DNA from: Flavobacteriaceae bacterium
GTDB taxonomy: Bacteria; Bacteroidota; Bacteroidia; Flavobacteriales; Flavobacteriaceae
NCBI GenBank assembly: GCA_002746415.1
Contig: NVXD01000003.1
Span: forward strand, 149,673-213,672
Direction of reading: 5' to 3'
Length of the DNA: 64,000 nucleotides
Position numbers and translations under genes: made by a program. Below, in pieces: positions 28,130-36,447 of this stretch. The stretch's first letter is position 1. Every line of letters begins with the position of its first letter. The notes beneath the pieces are model-generated. The model was not told the DNA's origin and searched no databases. It saw only the letters and a program-made list of their open reading frames with translations.

Positions 28130-29227
28130 ATGACTTTTATCCCCATTGAAATATTTATACTCATAGGCATCGCCCAAGGATTATTTCTAATCATTGGTTT
28201 ATCAGGAATCCGTAAAAAGAATAAAACGGCCAATGATTATCTCATTGCATTTTTAATTGTCACAACACTTCTTTTACTGGCCCGATTGAGATTCACAAGA
28301 GGTCTAGACGCAGACTACATGAGATTAGGACGATTAATTGATGTTGTATTCTTTATGTATTGTCCACTTTTATACGGGTACCTAAAACAGGTAACGTACA
28401 AGGGTAAATATAGCATGCACAAGATTCATTTCATTCCTTTGATAATCAGTTTATTAATAGGAATATATTTCGTTATTCTCCCAATAGATGTATATCTGCA
28501 AATGCTATCTAAAGGACAGCTAGAGTTGTATTTTATTCTAACCGAACTGGCAATGACCCTATTAAACTTCACTTATTTAATACTGTCTTTTAGACACTTA
28601 AAAAAATATGAACAAAACGAGAAACATTTGCTATCCTTCCGGCAAAGTAATGTCACCTACTTAAAGGTGTATCTATGGTCTATAACCTTATGCATATTAT
28701 GCTGGTTATGTGTTTTAGCAAATAACCTATTCTTCAAAACCAATATGGGGATAATCAATTATGGAACCATTTGGATAGGTATGAGTTTTAGCACCTATAT
28801 TATTGCCTATTATAGTCTTATACATTCCAAAATCTTTCAGTTTGAAAATGAAAAAGACAATACCATTACTAATAGGCTTTTGCCACAAGATATTGAACAT
28901 CTCCAAGCCAAACTTGATGCGCTTATGTCCAAGGAGGACATTTACCTTGATCCAAAACTTACCCTACAAGACTTCTCAAAAAAAATCAAAGCCTCAAGCA
29001 ATGACGTTTCTTGGTTTTTGAATACCATTTTAGATAAAAGTTTTTATAACTATATCAATCAATTTCGCATCAAAGCGTTTGTAAGAAAGCTTGAACGAAA
29101 TGAGCATAAAACTCAAACCATTCTTGCGCTTTCCATGGAAGTGGGCTTTAACTCAAAATCAACCTTTAACAAAGCCTTCAAACTTGAAATGAATGAGACA
29201 CCGAGCCACTATATCAAAAAGCTATAA
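28130..29227 (+). CDS. AraC-family regulator with N-terminal membrane domain
   Basis: About 365 residues starting at the ATG at 28130; the longest frame uses TTG at 28106. Seven or so hydrophobic segments fill residues 1-235. A linker and an AraC double helix-turn-helix follow (about 265-365, with LTLQDFSKKIKASSNDVSWF and ALSMEVGFNSKSTFNKAFK). Membrane-bound AraC regulators of this shape are widespread in Bacteroidota and presumably sense an extracytoplasmic ligand. It diverges from the esterase gene, so that gene is one candidate target. A second regulator of the same architecture lies near 58 kb. Confidence 0.88.
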   Translation: MTFIPIEIFILIGIAQGLFLIIGLSGIRKKNKTANDYLIAFLIVTTLLLLARLRFTRGLDADYMRLGRLIDVVFFMYCPLLYGYLKQVTYKGKYSMHKIHFIPLIISLLIGIYFVILPIDVYLQMLSKGQLELYFILTELAMTLLNFTYLILSFRHLKKYEQNEKHLLSFRQSNVTYLKVYLWSITLCILCWLCVLANNLFFKTNMGIINYGTIWIGMSFSTYIIAYYSLIHSKIFQFENEKDNTITNRLLPQDIEHLQAKLDALMSKEDIYLDPKLTLQDFSKKIKASSNDVSWFLNTILDKSFYNYINQFRIKAFVRKLERNEHKTQTILALSMEVGFNSKSTFNKAFKLEMNETPSHYIKKL

Positions 29228-29388
29228 AATTTAATTTCTTAAAGTTGTTTGAATGTGCCCAAAAGGTCTATTTCTTCCTCTATTTAGTATGAGACATATA
29301 AATAACTTGACCTAGGCCAAAAAGATTCAAAAAAGTACAATTTATTTAACAATCCTTTTTAGTAATTTTAGCGCTCATATATATATTC

Positions 29389-30777
29389 ATGAACGACATT
29401 ATATCTTTTATTGCTGAAAACAAATCTCGTTTTATTGATGAGCTTGTTGAATTACTAAAAATCCCATCCATCAGTGCCAATCCAAAATATGCAAATGACA
29501 TGGATATAATGGCCAAAGCAGTTCAAAAATCACTTTTAGACGCAGGTTGTGACCTTGTCGAAATCTGCCCAACTAAAGGGTATCCTGTTATTTACGGAGA
29601 AAAAATCATTGACCCCAAACTGCCTACCGTTTTGGTCTATGGCCACTATGATGTACAACCAGCAGACCCAATAGATTTGTGGGATTCCGCCCCTTTTGAA
29701 CCAACCATTAAAAAAACCGACATCCATCCTGATGGTGCCATCTTTGCTCGAGGTGCTTGTGATGACAAAGGGCAGTTTTTTATGCATGTAAAAGCAGTGG
29801 AATACATGATAAAAGAGGACCAATTGCCTTGCAATGTAAAATTCATGATTGAAGGTGAAGAAGAAGTAGGCAGTGAAAGCTTAGCTGATTTTTTAGTTGC
29901 AAATAAGGAAAAGCTTAGAAATGATATCATTTTAATTTCCGATACAGGGATGATTAGCAACACACAACCATCTATCACAACAGGTTTACGGGGGCTGAGT
30001 TATGTGGAAGTTGAAGTAACAGGTCCTAATCGTGATTTGCACTCTGGCCTATATGGAGGTGCAGTAGGGAATCCTATCAATATTTTAACAAAAATGATTG
30101 CCTCATTGCATGATGAAAACAATCATATTACTATTCCAGGTTTTTATGACAAGGTGGAAGAGCTCCCCAAGGAAGAACGTGCTGAGATGGCCAAAGCTCC
30201 TTTTACTTTAGAAGCATACAAAAAAGCATTAGATATTGATGCCGTTTATGGTGAAAAAGGATATAGCACCAACGAACGTAATTCCATTCGCCCAACACTA
30301 GATGTGAATGGGATATGGGGTGGCTATACAGGTGAAGGTGCCAAAACAGTAATTGCTAGTAAGGCATATGCCAAGATTTCTATGCGATTAGTTCCAAACC
30401 AGGACTGGAATGAAATTACCAATTTATTCACCAAACACTTTAACAACATTGCCCCAAAAGGTGTAACGATAAAAGTGACCCCTCATCACGGTGGTCAAGG
30501 GTATGTGACACCTATTGATACTATTGGTTACCAAGCAGCAAGTAAGGCTTATGAAATCACCTTTGGCAAAAAACCTATTCCTCAACGAAGTGGTGGTAGC
30601 ATTCCAATAGTTTCTCTTTTTGAAAAAGAATTGGGAAGCAAAACCATTCTAATGGGTTTTGGCTTAGATAGTGATGCTATTCACTCACCCAACGAACATT
30701 TTGGAATTTGGAACTACCTAAAGGGAATTGAAACGATCCCTTATTTTTATAAATATTACACCGAAATGAAGGAATAA
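29389..30777 (+). CDS. M20-family dipeptidase
   Basis: A 462-residue cytosolic zinc dipeptidase of the CNDP/PepV-like group. Metal ligands and catalytic residues: H86 with catalytic D88 (YGHYDVQPADP), bridging Asp in GACDDKGQ (125/126), catalytic and ligand Glu in EGEEEVGSES (157-159), Asp in SDTGM, and a late His in DAIHSPNEHF. The dimerisation-lid motif DLHSGLYGGAVGNP is present. No signal peptide. A monocistronic gene with about 160 bp before it. Confidence 0.93.
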   Translation: MNDIISFIAENKSRFIDELVELLKIPSISANPKYANDMDIMAKAVQKSLLDAGCDLVEICPTKGYPVIYGEKIIDPKLPTVLVYGHYDVQPADPIDLWDSAPFEPTIKKTDIHPDGAIFARGACDDKGQFFMHVKAVEYMIKEDQLPCNVKFMIEGEEEVGSESLADFLVANKEKLRNDIILISDTGMISNTQPSITTGLRGLSYVEVEVTGPNRDLHSGLYGGAVGNPINILTKMIASLHDENNHITIPGFYDKVEELPKEERAEMAKAPFTLEAYKKALDIDAVYGEKGYSTNERNSIRPTLDVNGIWGGYTGEGAKTVIASKAYAKISMRLVPNQDWNEITNLFTKHFNNIAPKGVTIKVTPHHGGQGYVTPIDTIGYQAASKAYEITFGKKPIPQRSGGSIPIVSLFEKELGSKTILMGFGLDSDAIHSPNEHFGIWNYLKGIETIPYFYKYYTEMKE

Positions 30778-30991
30778 ACTTTTTTTTGACTTTAACTTAA
30801 CAACTTTCATGCTAATTCAAAAGTGATTTCTTATTAGATTTGAAGATTGTACGGTCCTGAAATAAGTTTAGCTAACTGAATTAAAAAATATTAAGGATTC
30901 TTATCAAAATAAGACACACTAAAAACCCCCAATTTTTGCAACAAAAATCTCTAACGATAGTTAGTTTAAAAACTGCGTAGCTTACAATAAA

Positions 30992-32032
30992 ATGAACGAA
31001 AGAAAAACAACAAATATCCTCTTATTGATACTTGTAATTCCACTTGTATTCTATTTGCTAAAAATATTATCATTCATATTTATCCCGTTCATATTTTCAA
31101 TGTTTATTGCACTGCTATTTTTGCCATTCATGCGGTTTTTAAACAAAAAAAAGGTGCCCAAACCTATTAGCATTTTAATTATAGTTTCCATAATCGCGGG
31201 AATTTCATTCTTAGGACTACAGCTATTAAAACTATCTAGCAATGAGATACTTGCAACAAAAGATGTTTTTATTGAAAAGGCAGAAGTCAAAATTTTAGAT
31301 TTGATTGTTACTGCCGAAGATACTTTTAAAATTGACCGTCCCGAAGGTGTCAGTGTCTTTAAACATTATTCAGAGGAAACTAATTTATTAACGAAATTTG
31401 GCTCCACTATTGACTATGCAAGCAGTTTTGTTACCACGATATTAATGACCTTATTTTTTGCCATCTTATTACTCATGGGATCCATAAACTTTGAGAAATA
31501 TTTAAATAAGATTTTCATTAAAGAAAAACACTCCTCAATCAAAACATTCATGAAAATTGAAAATGACATGATTAGGTTTGTGAAGGTTAAATTTATCATC
31601 AGTTTAGGTACTGGAATTGGATTTACCCTTGCCTGCTTATTTTTTGATGTTAGCTTTCCTATTTTTTGGGGATTGTTTGCTTTTGCTATCAATTTTATTC
31701 AAATGATAGGCTCTGTAATTTCAGTAATCTTACTGTCAATTTTCGGGTTCGTAGAACTTGATCCAACTGGAACTTTATTAGCTTTTATTCTGATTATTAC
31801 GGGTGTTCAGGTGTTATTTGGCGCTATTTTAGAACCTATATTTATGGGTAAAACCTTTTCAGTAAATATAATCACCATCTTAATTATGCTAATGCTTTGG
31901 GGTTTTATCTGGGGAATTCCCGGTTTAATATTTGCAATACCAATCACTATAATTGTAAAAATTATATTACTAGAATCACCTAAAACTAAGAAAATAGCCC
32001 AATTTATATTGGGGACTCAATCAAGATATTAA
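30992..32032 (+). CDS. AI-2E family transporter (PerM-like)
   Basis: A 346-residue membrane protein of the AI-2E/PerM family. Three N-terminal helices come first, then a soluble loop (residues 90-140), then five or so C-terminal helices with PFIFSMFIALLFLPF near the start and MLWGFIWGIPGLIFAIP near the end. Characterised relatives include TqsA and sodium/proton antiporters, so the true substrate is open. It is preceded by about 210 bp without a gene. Confidence 0.9.
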   Translation: MNERKTTNILLLILVIPLVFYLLKILSFIFIPFIFSMFIALLFLPFMRFLNKKKVPKPISILIIVSIIAGISFLGLQLLKLSSNEILATKDVFIEKAEVKILDLIVTAEDTFKIDRPEGVSVFKHYSEETNLLTKFGSTIDYASSFVTTILMTLFFAILLLMGSINFEKYLNKIFIKEKHSSIKTFMKIENDMIRFVKVKFIISLGTGIGFTLACLFFDVSFPIFWGLFAFAINFIQMIGSVISVILLSIFGFVELDPTGTLLAFILIITGVQVLFGAILEPIFMGKTFSVNIITILIMLMLWGFIWGIPGLIFAIPITIIVKIILLESPKTKKIAQFILGTQSRY

Positions 32033-32096
32033 AGACTATAAACCTATTGGTCTAACTTATTTTAAGACCTCTAAAATTTCAGTAACCAATAAAGAT

Positions 32097-32675
32097 TTAC
32101 AACTTCTTTACATACTTGGTAATGAGCACTACTTGGGTTGGCCCCACCTTACCTTCAATAAACTCGGCATTCTCACGATCCAAAGAAATCCTCCTAACAG
32201 CAGTACCTTGTTTTGCAACCAAACTAGAGCCCTTAACCTTAAGGTCTTTTACAAGCACAACACTATCACCATTTTCCAAAATAACACCATTAACATCTCT
32301 GTGGATTATTTTTTCACTTTCATCAATTCCCTCTCCTGTTTCCTGGGCCCATTTTAGTGTATCATCATCCAAATAAAGCATGTCCAATAAATCTTGTGGC
32401 CAGCCCTCAGATTTTAAACGGGAAAGCATTCTCCAAGCAACTGCTTGTACAGCTCTATGCTCGCTCCACATGCTATCATTCAAACAACGCCAGTGGTTGG
32501 CATCTGTTGTATCGGGGTTATCTATCTGACCAATGCAAGTTTCACAAGCCAATATGCTACTATCTACTCCTGTTACAGAAGTTGGCGGCACTTCATGCAC
32601 TTTTAAATTATCCGTTGCTGCACACAACTCACATGTTGCACCACTTCTTGCCTGTAAATCTTCTAATAAACCCAT
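32097..32675 (-). CDS. PhnA-domain zinc-ribbon protein (YjdM-like)
   Basis: A 192-residue protein with an N-terminal zinc ribbon (C15-x2-C18 and C44-x2-C47). A middle helical region and a C-terminal SH3-like PhnA/YjdM domain follow (NGVILENGDSVVLVKDLKVK). Despite the family name this is not phosphonoacetate hydrolase; the function is unknown. It is divergent from the blaI-like gene, with about 160 bp between starts holding three operator-like sites, so BlaI could regulate it too. Confidence 0.9.
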   Translation of the reverse strand: MGLLEDLQARSGATCELCAATDNLKVHEVPPTSVTGVDSSILACETCIGQIDNPDTTDANHWRCLNDSMWSEHRAVQAVAWRMLSRLKSEGWPQDLLDMLYLDDDTLKWAQETGEGIDESEKIIHRDVNGVILENGDSVVLVKDLKVKGSSLVAKQGTAVRRISLDRENAEFIEGKVGPTQVVLITKYVKKL

Positions 32676-32776
32676 TCTTTATTCATTTTATAAGTGCTAC
32701 AAACTTAGCACATTCCTATTTAAAAAACAGGCTGTCGCTCATCATGTTTCAAAAATGAATTTTAAAATTATCTTCT

Positions 32777-32836
32777 CTACATTTGTAGAATTAAAATATT
32801 TGCTCTATGTTTGTAGAGTTAATTCTAATCTTGTAG
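32777..32836. promoter_or_regulatory. Three BlaI-type operator sites
   Basis: Three dyads built on the CTA(C)..TGTAG theme used by BlaI/MecI (TACA-n2-TGTA). They are CTACATTTGTAG (32777-32788), CTCTATGTTTGTAGAG (32803-32818) and CTAATCTTGTAG (32825-32836). The last ends 2 bp before the blaI-like start codon, so repressor binding would block transcription. Sites are read directly; binding is inferred. Confidence 0.7.
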
Positions 32837-32838
32837 AA

Positions 32839-33204
32839 ATGCAATTGTCAAAAACCGAAGAAGAACTTATGAATATTATCTGGAAGCAAAAGAAAGCTTT
32901 TATGAAAGATCTTTTAGAAGTCTACCCAGAGCCAAAACCTGCCACAACTACTGTAGCAACACTTTTAAAACGCATGACGGACAAGGGTTTTGTTAGTTAT
33001 AAAAGTTACGGTCGTTCTAGAGAATACTATCCTTTGGTGAAAAAGAAGGCCTATTTCTCGAAACATGTAAATGGACTTATTAAAAATTTCTTTAATGATA
33101 GTCCAGGGCAATTTGCATCATTCTTTACACAAGAAACCAATCTTTCCAAAGAAGAATTGGAAGACTTAAAAGCTTTAATAGACAACCAATTAAAAAAGAA
33201 ATAA
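32839..33204 (+). CDS. BlaI/MecI-family repressor (system 1)
   Basis: A 121-residue winged-helix repressor starting at the ATG at 32839, where the family N-terminus MQLSKTEEELMNIIWKQ begins. The much longer frame starts inside the divergent PhnA gene and is not credible. The recognition segment is KPATTTVATLLKRMTDKGFV. In characterised systems a partner M56 protease triggers repressor cleavage. The partner gene begins 1 bp after the stop, and three candidate operators precede the start. In Bacteroidota such pairs are common and mostly have nothing to do with beta-lactams. Confidence 0.92.
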   Translation: MQLSKTEEELMNIIWKQKKAFMKDLLEVYPEPKPATTTVATLLKRMTDKGFVSYKSYGRSREYYPLVKKKAYFSKHVNGLIKNFFNDSPGQFASFFTQETNLSKEELEDLKALIDNQLKKK

Positions 33205-33205
33205 C

Positions 33206-35212
33206 ATGCTTATTTACCTCTTAAAATTCAGCGCATGCCTACTCATATTATTGGTGTTTTATAAATTATTTCTAGAAAAACTGAATGCACATGGCTTGAA
33301 ACGATTTTACCTATTGGTTACTTTAGTACTTTCAGCCATTATTCCTTTCATCACTTTTACAGAATATGTCTTTGTGGAATCAACACCAATAGTTGCAAAT
33401 ACCCAACTTAACTTTACTCCAGAAACCAATCTTCTTTCATTAGCAAAAAAAATTGATTATACAGCCTCTATTTTATGGGTTATTTATGGCATTGGTGTTC
33501 TTATTTTCGCAATAAAGTTTACAAATAACCTTGTAGGAATCTATAAACGTGTTAGGCAAAACCCAAAGAAAAAAGCTGGGATGTTGAAGCACGTATTACT
33601 TCAAGAAACCATAGTTCCACATACCTTCTTTAGCTTTTTGTTCTTTAACAAAGAAAGGTATGACGCCAGACAAATTCCTGAAGAAGTTTTTTGGCATGAG
33701 GAAACCCATGCCAAGCAAAAACATAGTTTAGACATTCTGTTTATCGAATTGCTACAAATACTGTTCTGGTTCAATCCGCTTATTTATTTTGCCAAACGTG
33801 CTATCAAACTAAACCATGAGTTTTTAGCGGATCAAGGCGTATTGAACAGGGGTGTTCACTCCTCAAACTATCAAAAAATATTACTGTCATTCTCATCAAA
33901 TGACCTAGAACCTCAATTGGCAAATGCCATCAATTATTCATCAATCAAAAAACGATTTACTATCATGAAAACACACACATCAATAAAAGCAACATTACTA
34001 AGAAGCTTATTTTTTTTACCCTTACTAGCACTTCTCGTGTATAGTTTTAGCTCCACTGAAATCTTGGAAATTGATTCTGCTAACCCAACAGAATTAAATC
34101 CCATAGAACAGGAATTGGAACCTATAAATGTTTTAGAATTGAATTTTTATGACGCCGAACAATTAACGGAAAACATTCATGTCAAAATTAACAAAAGGAG
34201 CCAGCTTCTTGTTGGCCAAAGCCTTGTCACTGTTAAAGAATTACCTACCCTCTTACTCAGATTCAATGGTCATCTTTCTAAAGAAGAAAGAGCGAAAACA
34301 GTAAAAGCCAGCATACAAACCGTTAGAGAAACTCCTAAAAAAGTTCTTTTTGAAGTTGAAAAAATACTTAACGCCTACGGAGTAGCTCAAATAGATATTA
34401 TAGGGGTAGGAAAAAGGCAAATATCAGAGACAATTAAAAATAAGAAGAGAAAAAGTCTTGAAGTAGTCATTGATACAAAAATAATTATACTTAATAATAA
34501 AGAAGTAAGCCTTTCTTCATTTGCCAAAGCAGTGGATGCCCATACTAAAAATTGGAAAAAAACAGATTATACAAGTATCAAACCTCGTGTACATATCATA
34601 AACAGTTCAAAAGAATTTTTAAACAAGGTTGATACAGAATTTAAGAAAACTCATTTCTCTAAGTCAAATGAAGGAATGAACATCATTCCACCAGCTCCTC
34701 CAGTTTCTCAAAGTGCTACAAGAAAACAAATGGCAACCTACAACAAACTGGCCAAGTATTACAATGATATGGCTAATTCTCATATGAGAATTAATAAAAA
34801 GGATGTCGAACTCCTCGCTTATATTTACAGTTTGATGTCTGACAAGCAAAAAGAAGATGCAGAACCATATCCAAACTTCCCAAAACCACCTGCTCCACCA
34901 AAAGCTCCAAGGGTCGCAAAAGGAGAAATAAGCAAAATTCCACCACCACCTCTGGTAGATGCAATTGCAATTGATAAAATCATGGAGATATCAGGACCAC
35001 CAAGTCCACCAGAACCGATAGCGCCACTAGATTATGCAATCGCTATGGCCAAAAAAGGAGCTATTTTTTATCTTGAAGATAAAAAAGTTACCTCTGATAA
35101 AGCTATCTCAGCATTAAAGAAGAATAAAAATCTTAATATTTCGGTAAAAGAATCAACTTCAAAACAGCCAATTATGCACATCACTACCAAGCCAATTATA
35201 ATCAAAAACTAA
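33206..35212 (+). CDS. M56-family (BlaR1-like) membrane metalloprotease, system 1
   Basis: A 668-residue sensor protease. The N-terminal membrane domain (about residues 1-290) carries the zinc motif HEETH (164-168) and the downstream Glu in LNHEFLADQGV. After the last helix comes a long periplasmic part of unrecognised fold with unusual proline-rich stretches (IIPPAPPVSQ near 490, then PKPPAPPKAP, IPPPPLV and GPPSPPEPIAP). There is no penicillin-binding domain, so the input signal is not a beta-lactam by homology. Translated with the BlaI-like gene 1 bp upstream and ended by a strong hairpin. Confidence 0.9.
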   Translation: MLIYLLKFSACLLILLVFYKLFLEKLNAHGLKRFYLLVTLVLSAIIPFITFTEYVFVESTPIVANTQLNFTPETNLLSLAKKIDYTASILWVIYGIGVLIFAIKFTNNLVGIYKRVRQNPKKKAGMLKHVLLQETIVPHTFFSFLFFNKERYDARQIPEEVFWHEETHAKQKHSLDILFIELLQILFWFNPLIYFAKRAIKLNHEFLADQGVLNRGVHSSNYQKILLSFSSNDLEPQLANAINYSSIKKRFTIMKTHTSIKATLLRSLFFLPLLALLVYSFSSTEILEIDSANPTELNPIEQELEPINVLELNFYDAEQLTENIHVKINKRSQLLVGQSLVTVKELPTLLLRFNGHLSKEERAKTVKASIQTVRETPKKVLFEVEKILNAYGVAQIDIIGVGKRQISETIKNKKRKSLEVVIDTKIIILNNKEVSLSSFAKAVDAHTKNWKKTDYTSIKPRVHIINSSKEFLNKVDTEFKKTHFSKSNEGMNIIPPAPPVSQSATRKQMATYNKLAKYYNDMANSHMRINKKDVELLAYIYSLMSDKQKEDAEPYPNFPKPPAPPKAPRVAKGEISKIPPPPLVDAIAIDKIMEISGPPSPPEPIAPLDYAIAMAKKGAIFYLEDKKVTSDKAISALKKNKNLNISVKESTSKQPIMHITTKPIIIKN

Positions 35213-35230
35213 AATAAATCATAAAATAAG

Positions 35231-35261
35231 CACTAAAACCTCGATTTTCGAGGTTTTAGTG
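35231..35261. terminator. Strong bidirectional hairpin terminator
   Basis: A perfect 14-bp inverted repeat (CACTAAAACCTCGA with its exact complement) around a TTT loop, located 18 bp after the M56 stop. The stem has an internal AAAA on the left arm and TTTT on the right, the layout of a factor-independent terminator usable in both directions. Confidence 0.8.
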
Positions 35262-35318
35262 TAACAAATCACCACACATGGCGTTCTAACATACTATCAA
35301 TCAATTTAGGACACTGTT

Positions 35319-36419
35319 ATGATACAACGTTTTTTTATTCTCTGCTCTGGAGCCGATACTGCAATTCTTGAAAACTGCTCCAAAGGGGAACAGAACAAAT
35401 ACGCCGGTATTGGTGCCACGGTTTTCTTCACCGCTGTAATGGCATTTATTGCCAGTAGTTACGCTTTATTTACCGTTTTTGATAACGTCTACACCTCGAT
35501 TTTTTTCGGATTGATTTGGGGGCTACTAATTTTTAACCTGGACAGATTCATTGTCTCAACCATAAAAAAAAGAGACAGTATTAAGAGTGAATTACTACAG
35601 GCTGCTCCAAGAATTGTTTTGGCAGTCATCATAGCTGTAGTCATTTCCAAACCGTTGGAAATGAAAATATTTGAGAAAGAAATCAATCAAGTTTTGTTGG
35701 AGCAAAAAAATGAGCTCACACTAGCAAACAAAGACCAAATTGCCCTGCAATATGATCCAGAGATTGCTGGTTTAAATCAGGATATTACAACTTTAAAGAA
35801 TGAAATAACAATCCAAGAAGCAGAAACCAACGCCCTTTATGACACCTACATCTCAGAGGCTGAAGGTAGGGCTGGAACAATGTTATTGGGGAAAGGTCCT
35901 GTCTATGATGAAAAACGAGAAAAACATGATGCTGCCTTATTAGAACTTCAACAATTAAAAACAACCAATAATGAAAAAATTGCTGGGATTGAGACCCAAA
36001 TTGCTGGATTAGATATTGCATATAATGGAGCCGTAACAGATTCCCAACCTATTATTGATGGTTTTGATGGGCTTATGGCGCGTATAAATGCTTTGGGAGA
36101 ATTGGCATGGTTTCCATCCTTTTTTATTTTCCTGTTATTTCTAGCCATTGAAACCTCTCCTATCATTGCAAAATTATTATCTCCCAAAGGGGAATATGAT
36201 TACAAGCTAGAAGAAGAAGAAAGTATTGTTAGAACATGGATTACCCAAAAAGTAGCTCAAAGAGAACTTGTGCTTGCGACTGACATGGAGATGAACAACA
36301 AAATCTATTCCGATATAAAATCTGAAGAAGAACTCTACCGATACAAAAAACAAAAAGCGGAAGAATTGTTACGGCTACAAGCCAATGCATTTCATGACAT
36401 ACAAATAGAAAATTTATAA
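35319..36419 (+). CDS. DUF4407 membrane protein
   Basis: A 366-residue protein of the DUF4407 family. Two helix pairs (about residues 30-70 and 90-110) come first. A long soluble coiled-coil follows (about 120-245, rich in Glu/Gln/Leu, with DITTLKNEITIQEAETN). Another helix lies near 265-285 (WFPSFFIFLLFLAIETSP) and a charged C-terminal tail ends the protein. The family is widespread in Bacteroidota; function unknown. The stop is 28 bp from the convergent MutS-like gene. Confidence 0.87.
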   Translation: MIQRFFILCSGADTAILENCSKGEQNKYAGIGATVFFTAVMAFIASSYALFTVFDNVYTSIFFGLIWGLLIFNLDRFIVSTIKKRDSIKSELLQAAPRIVLAVIIAVVISKPLEMKIFEKEINQVLLEQKNELTLANKDQIALQYDPEIAGLNQDITTLKNEITIQEAETNALYDTYISEAEGRAGTMLLGKGPVYDEKREKHDAALLELQQLKTTNNEKIAGIETQIAGLDIAYNGAVTDSQPIIDGFDGLMARINALGELAWFPSFFIFLLFLAIETSPIIAKLLSPKGEYDYKLEEEESIVRTWITQKVAQRELVLATDMEMNNKIYSDIKSEEELYRYKKQKAEELLRLQANAFHDIQIENL

Positions 36420-36447
36420 CTTTCTATACCCAACAAGTAGCATAATA

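Noticed and set aside
32533..32838. Extended N-terminus of the system-1 BlaI
   Set aside because: The upstream codons lie inside the divergent PhnA gene and across the operator sites; the family start is at 32839.
32839..35212. Beta-lactam sensing by the first BlaI/M56 pair
   Set aside because: The M56 protein has no penicillin-binding sensor domain and no beta-lactamase gene is adjacent.
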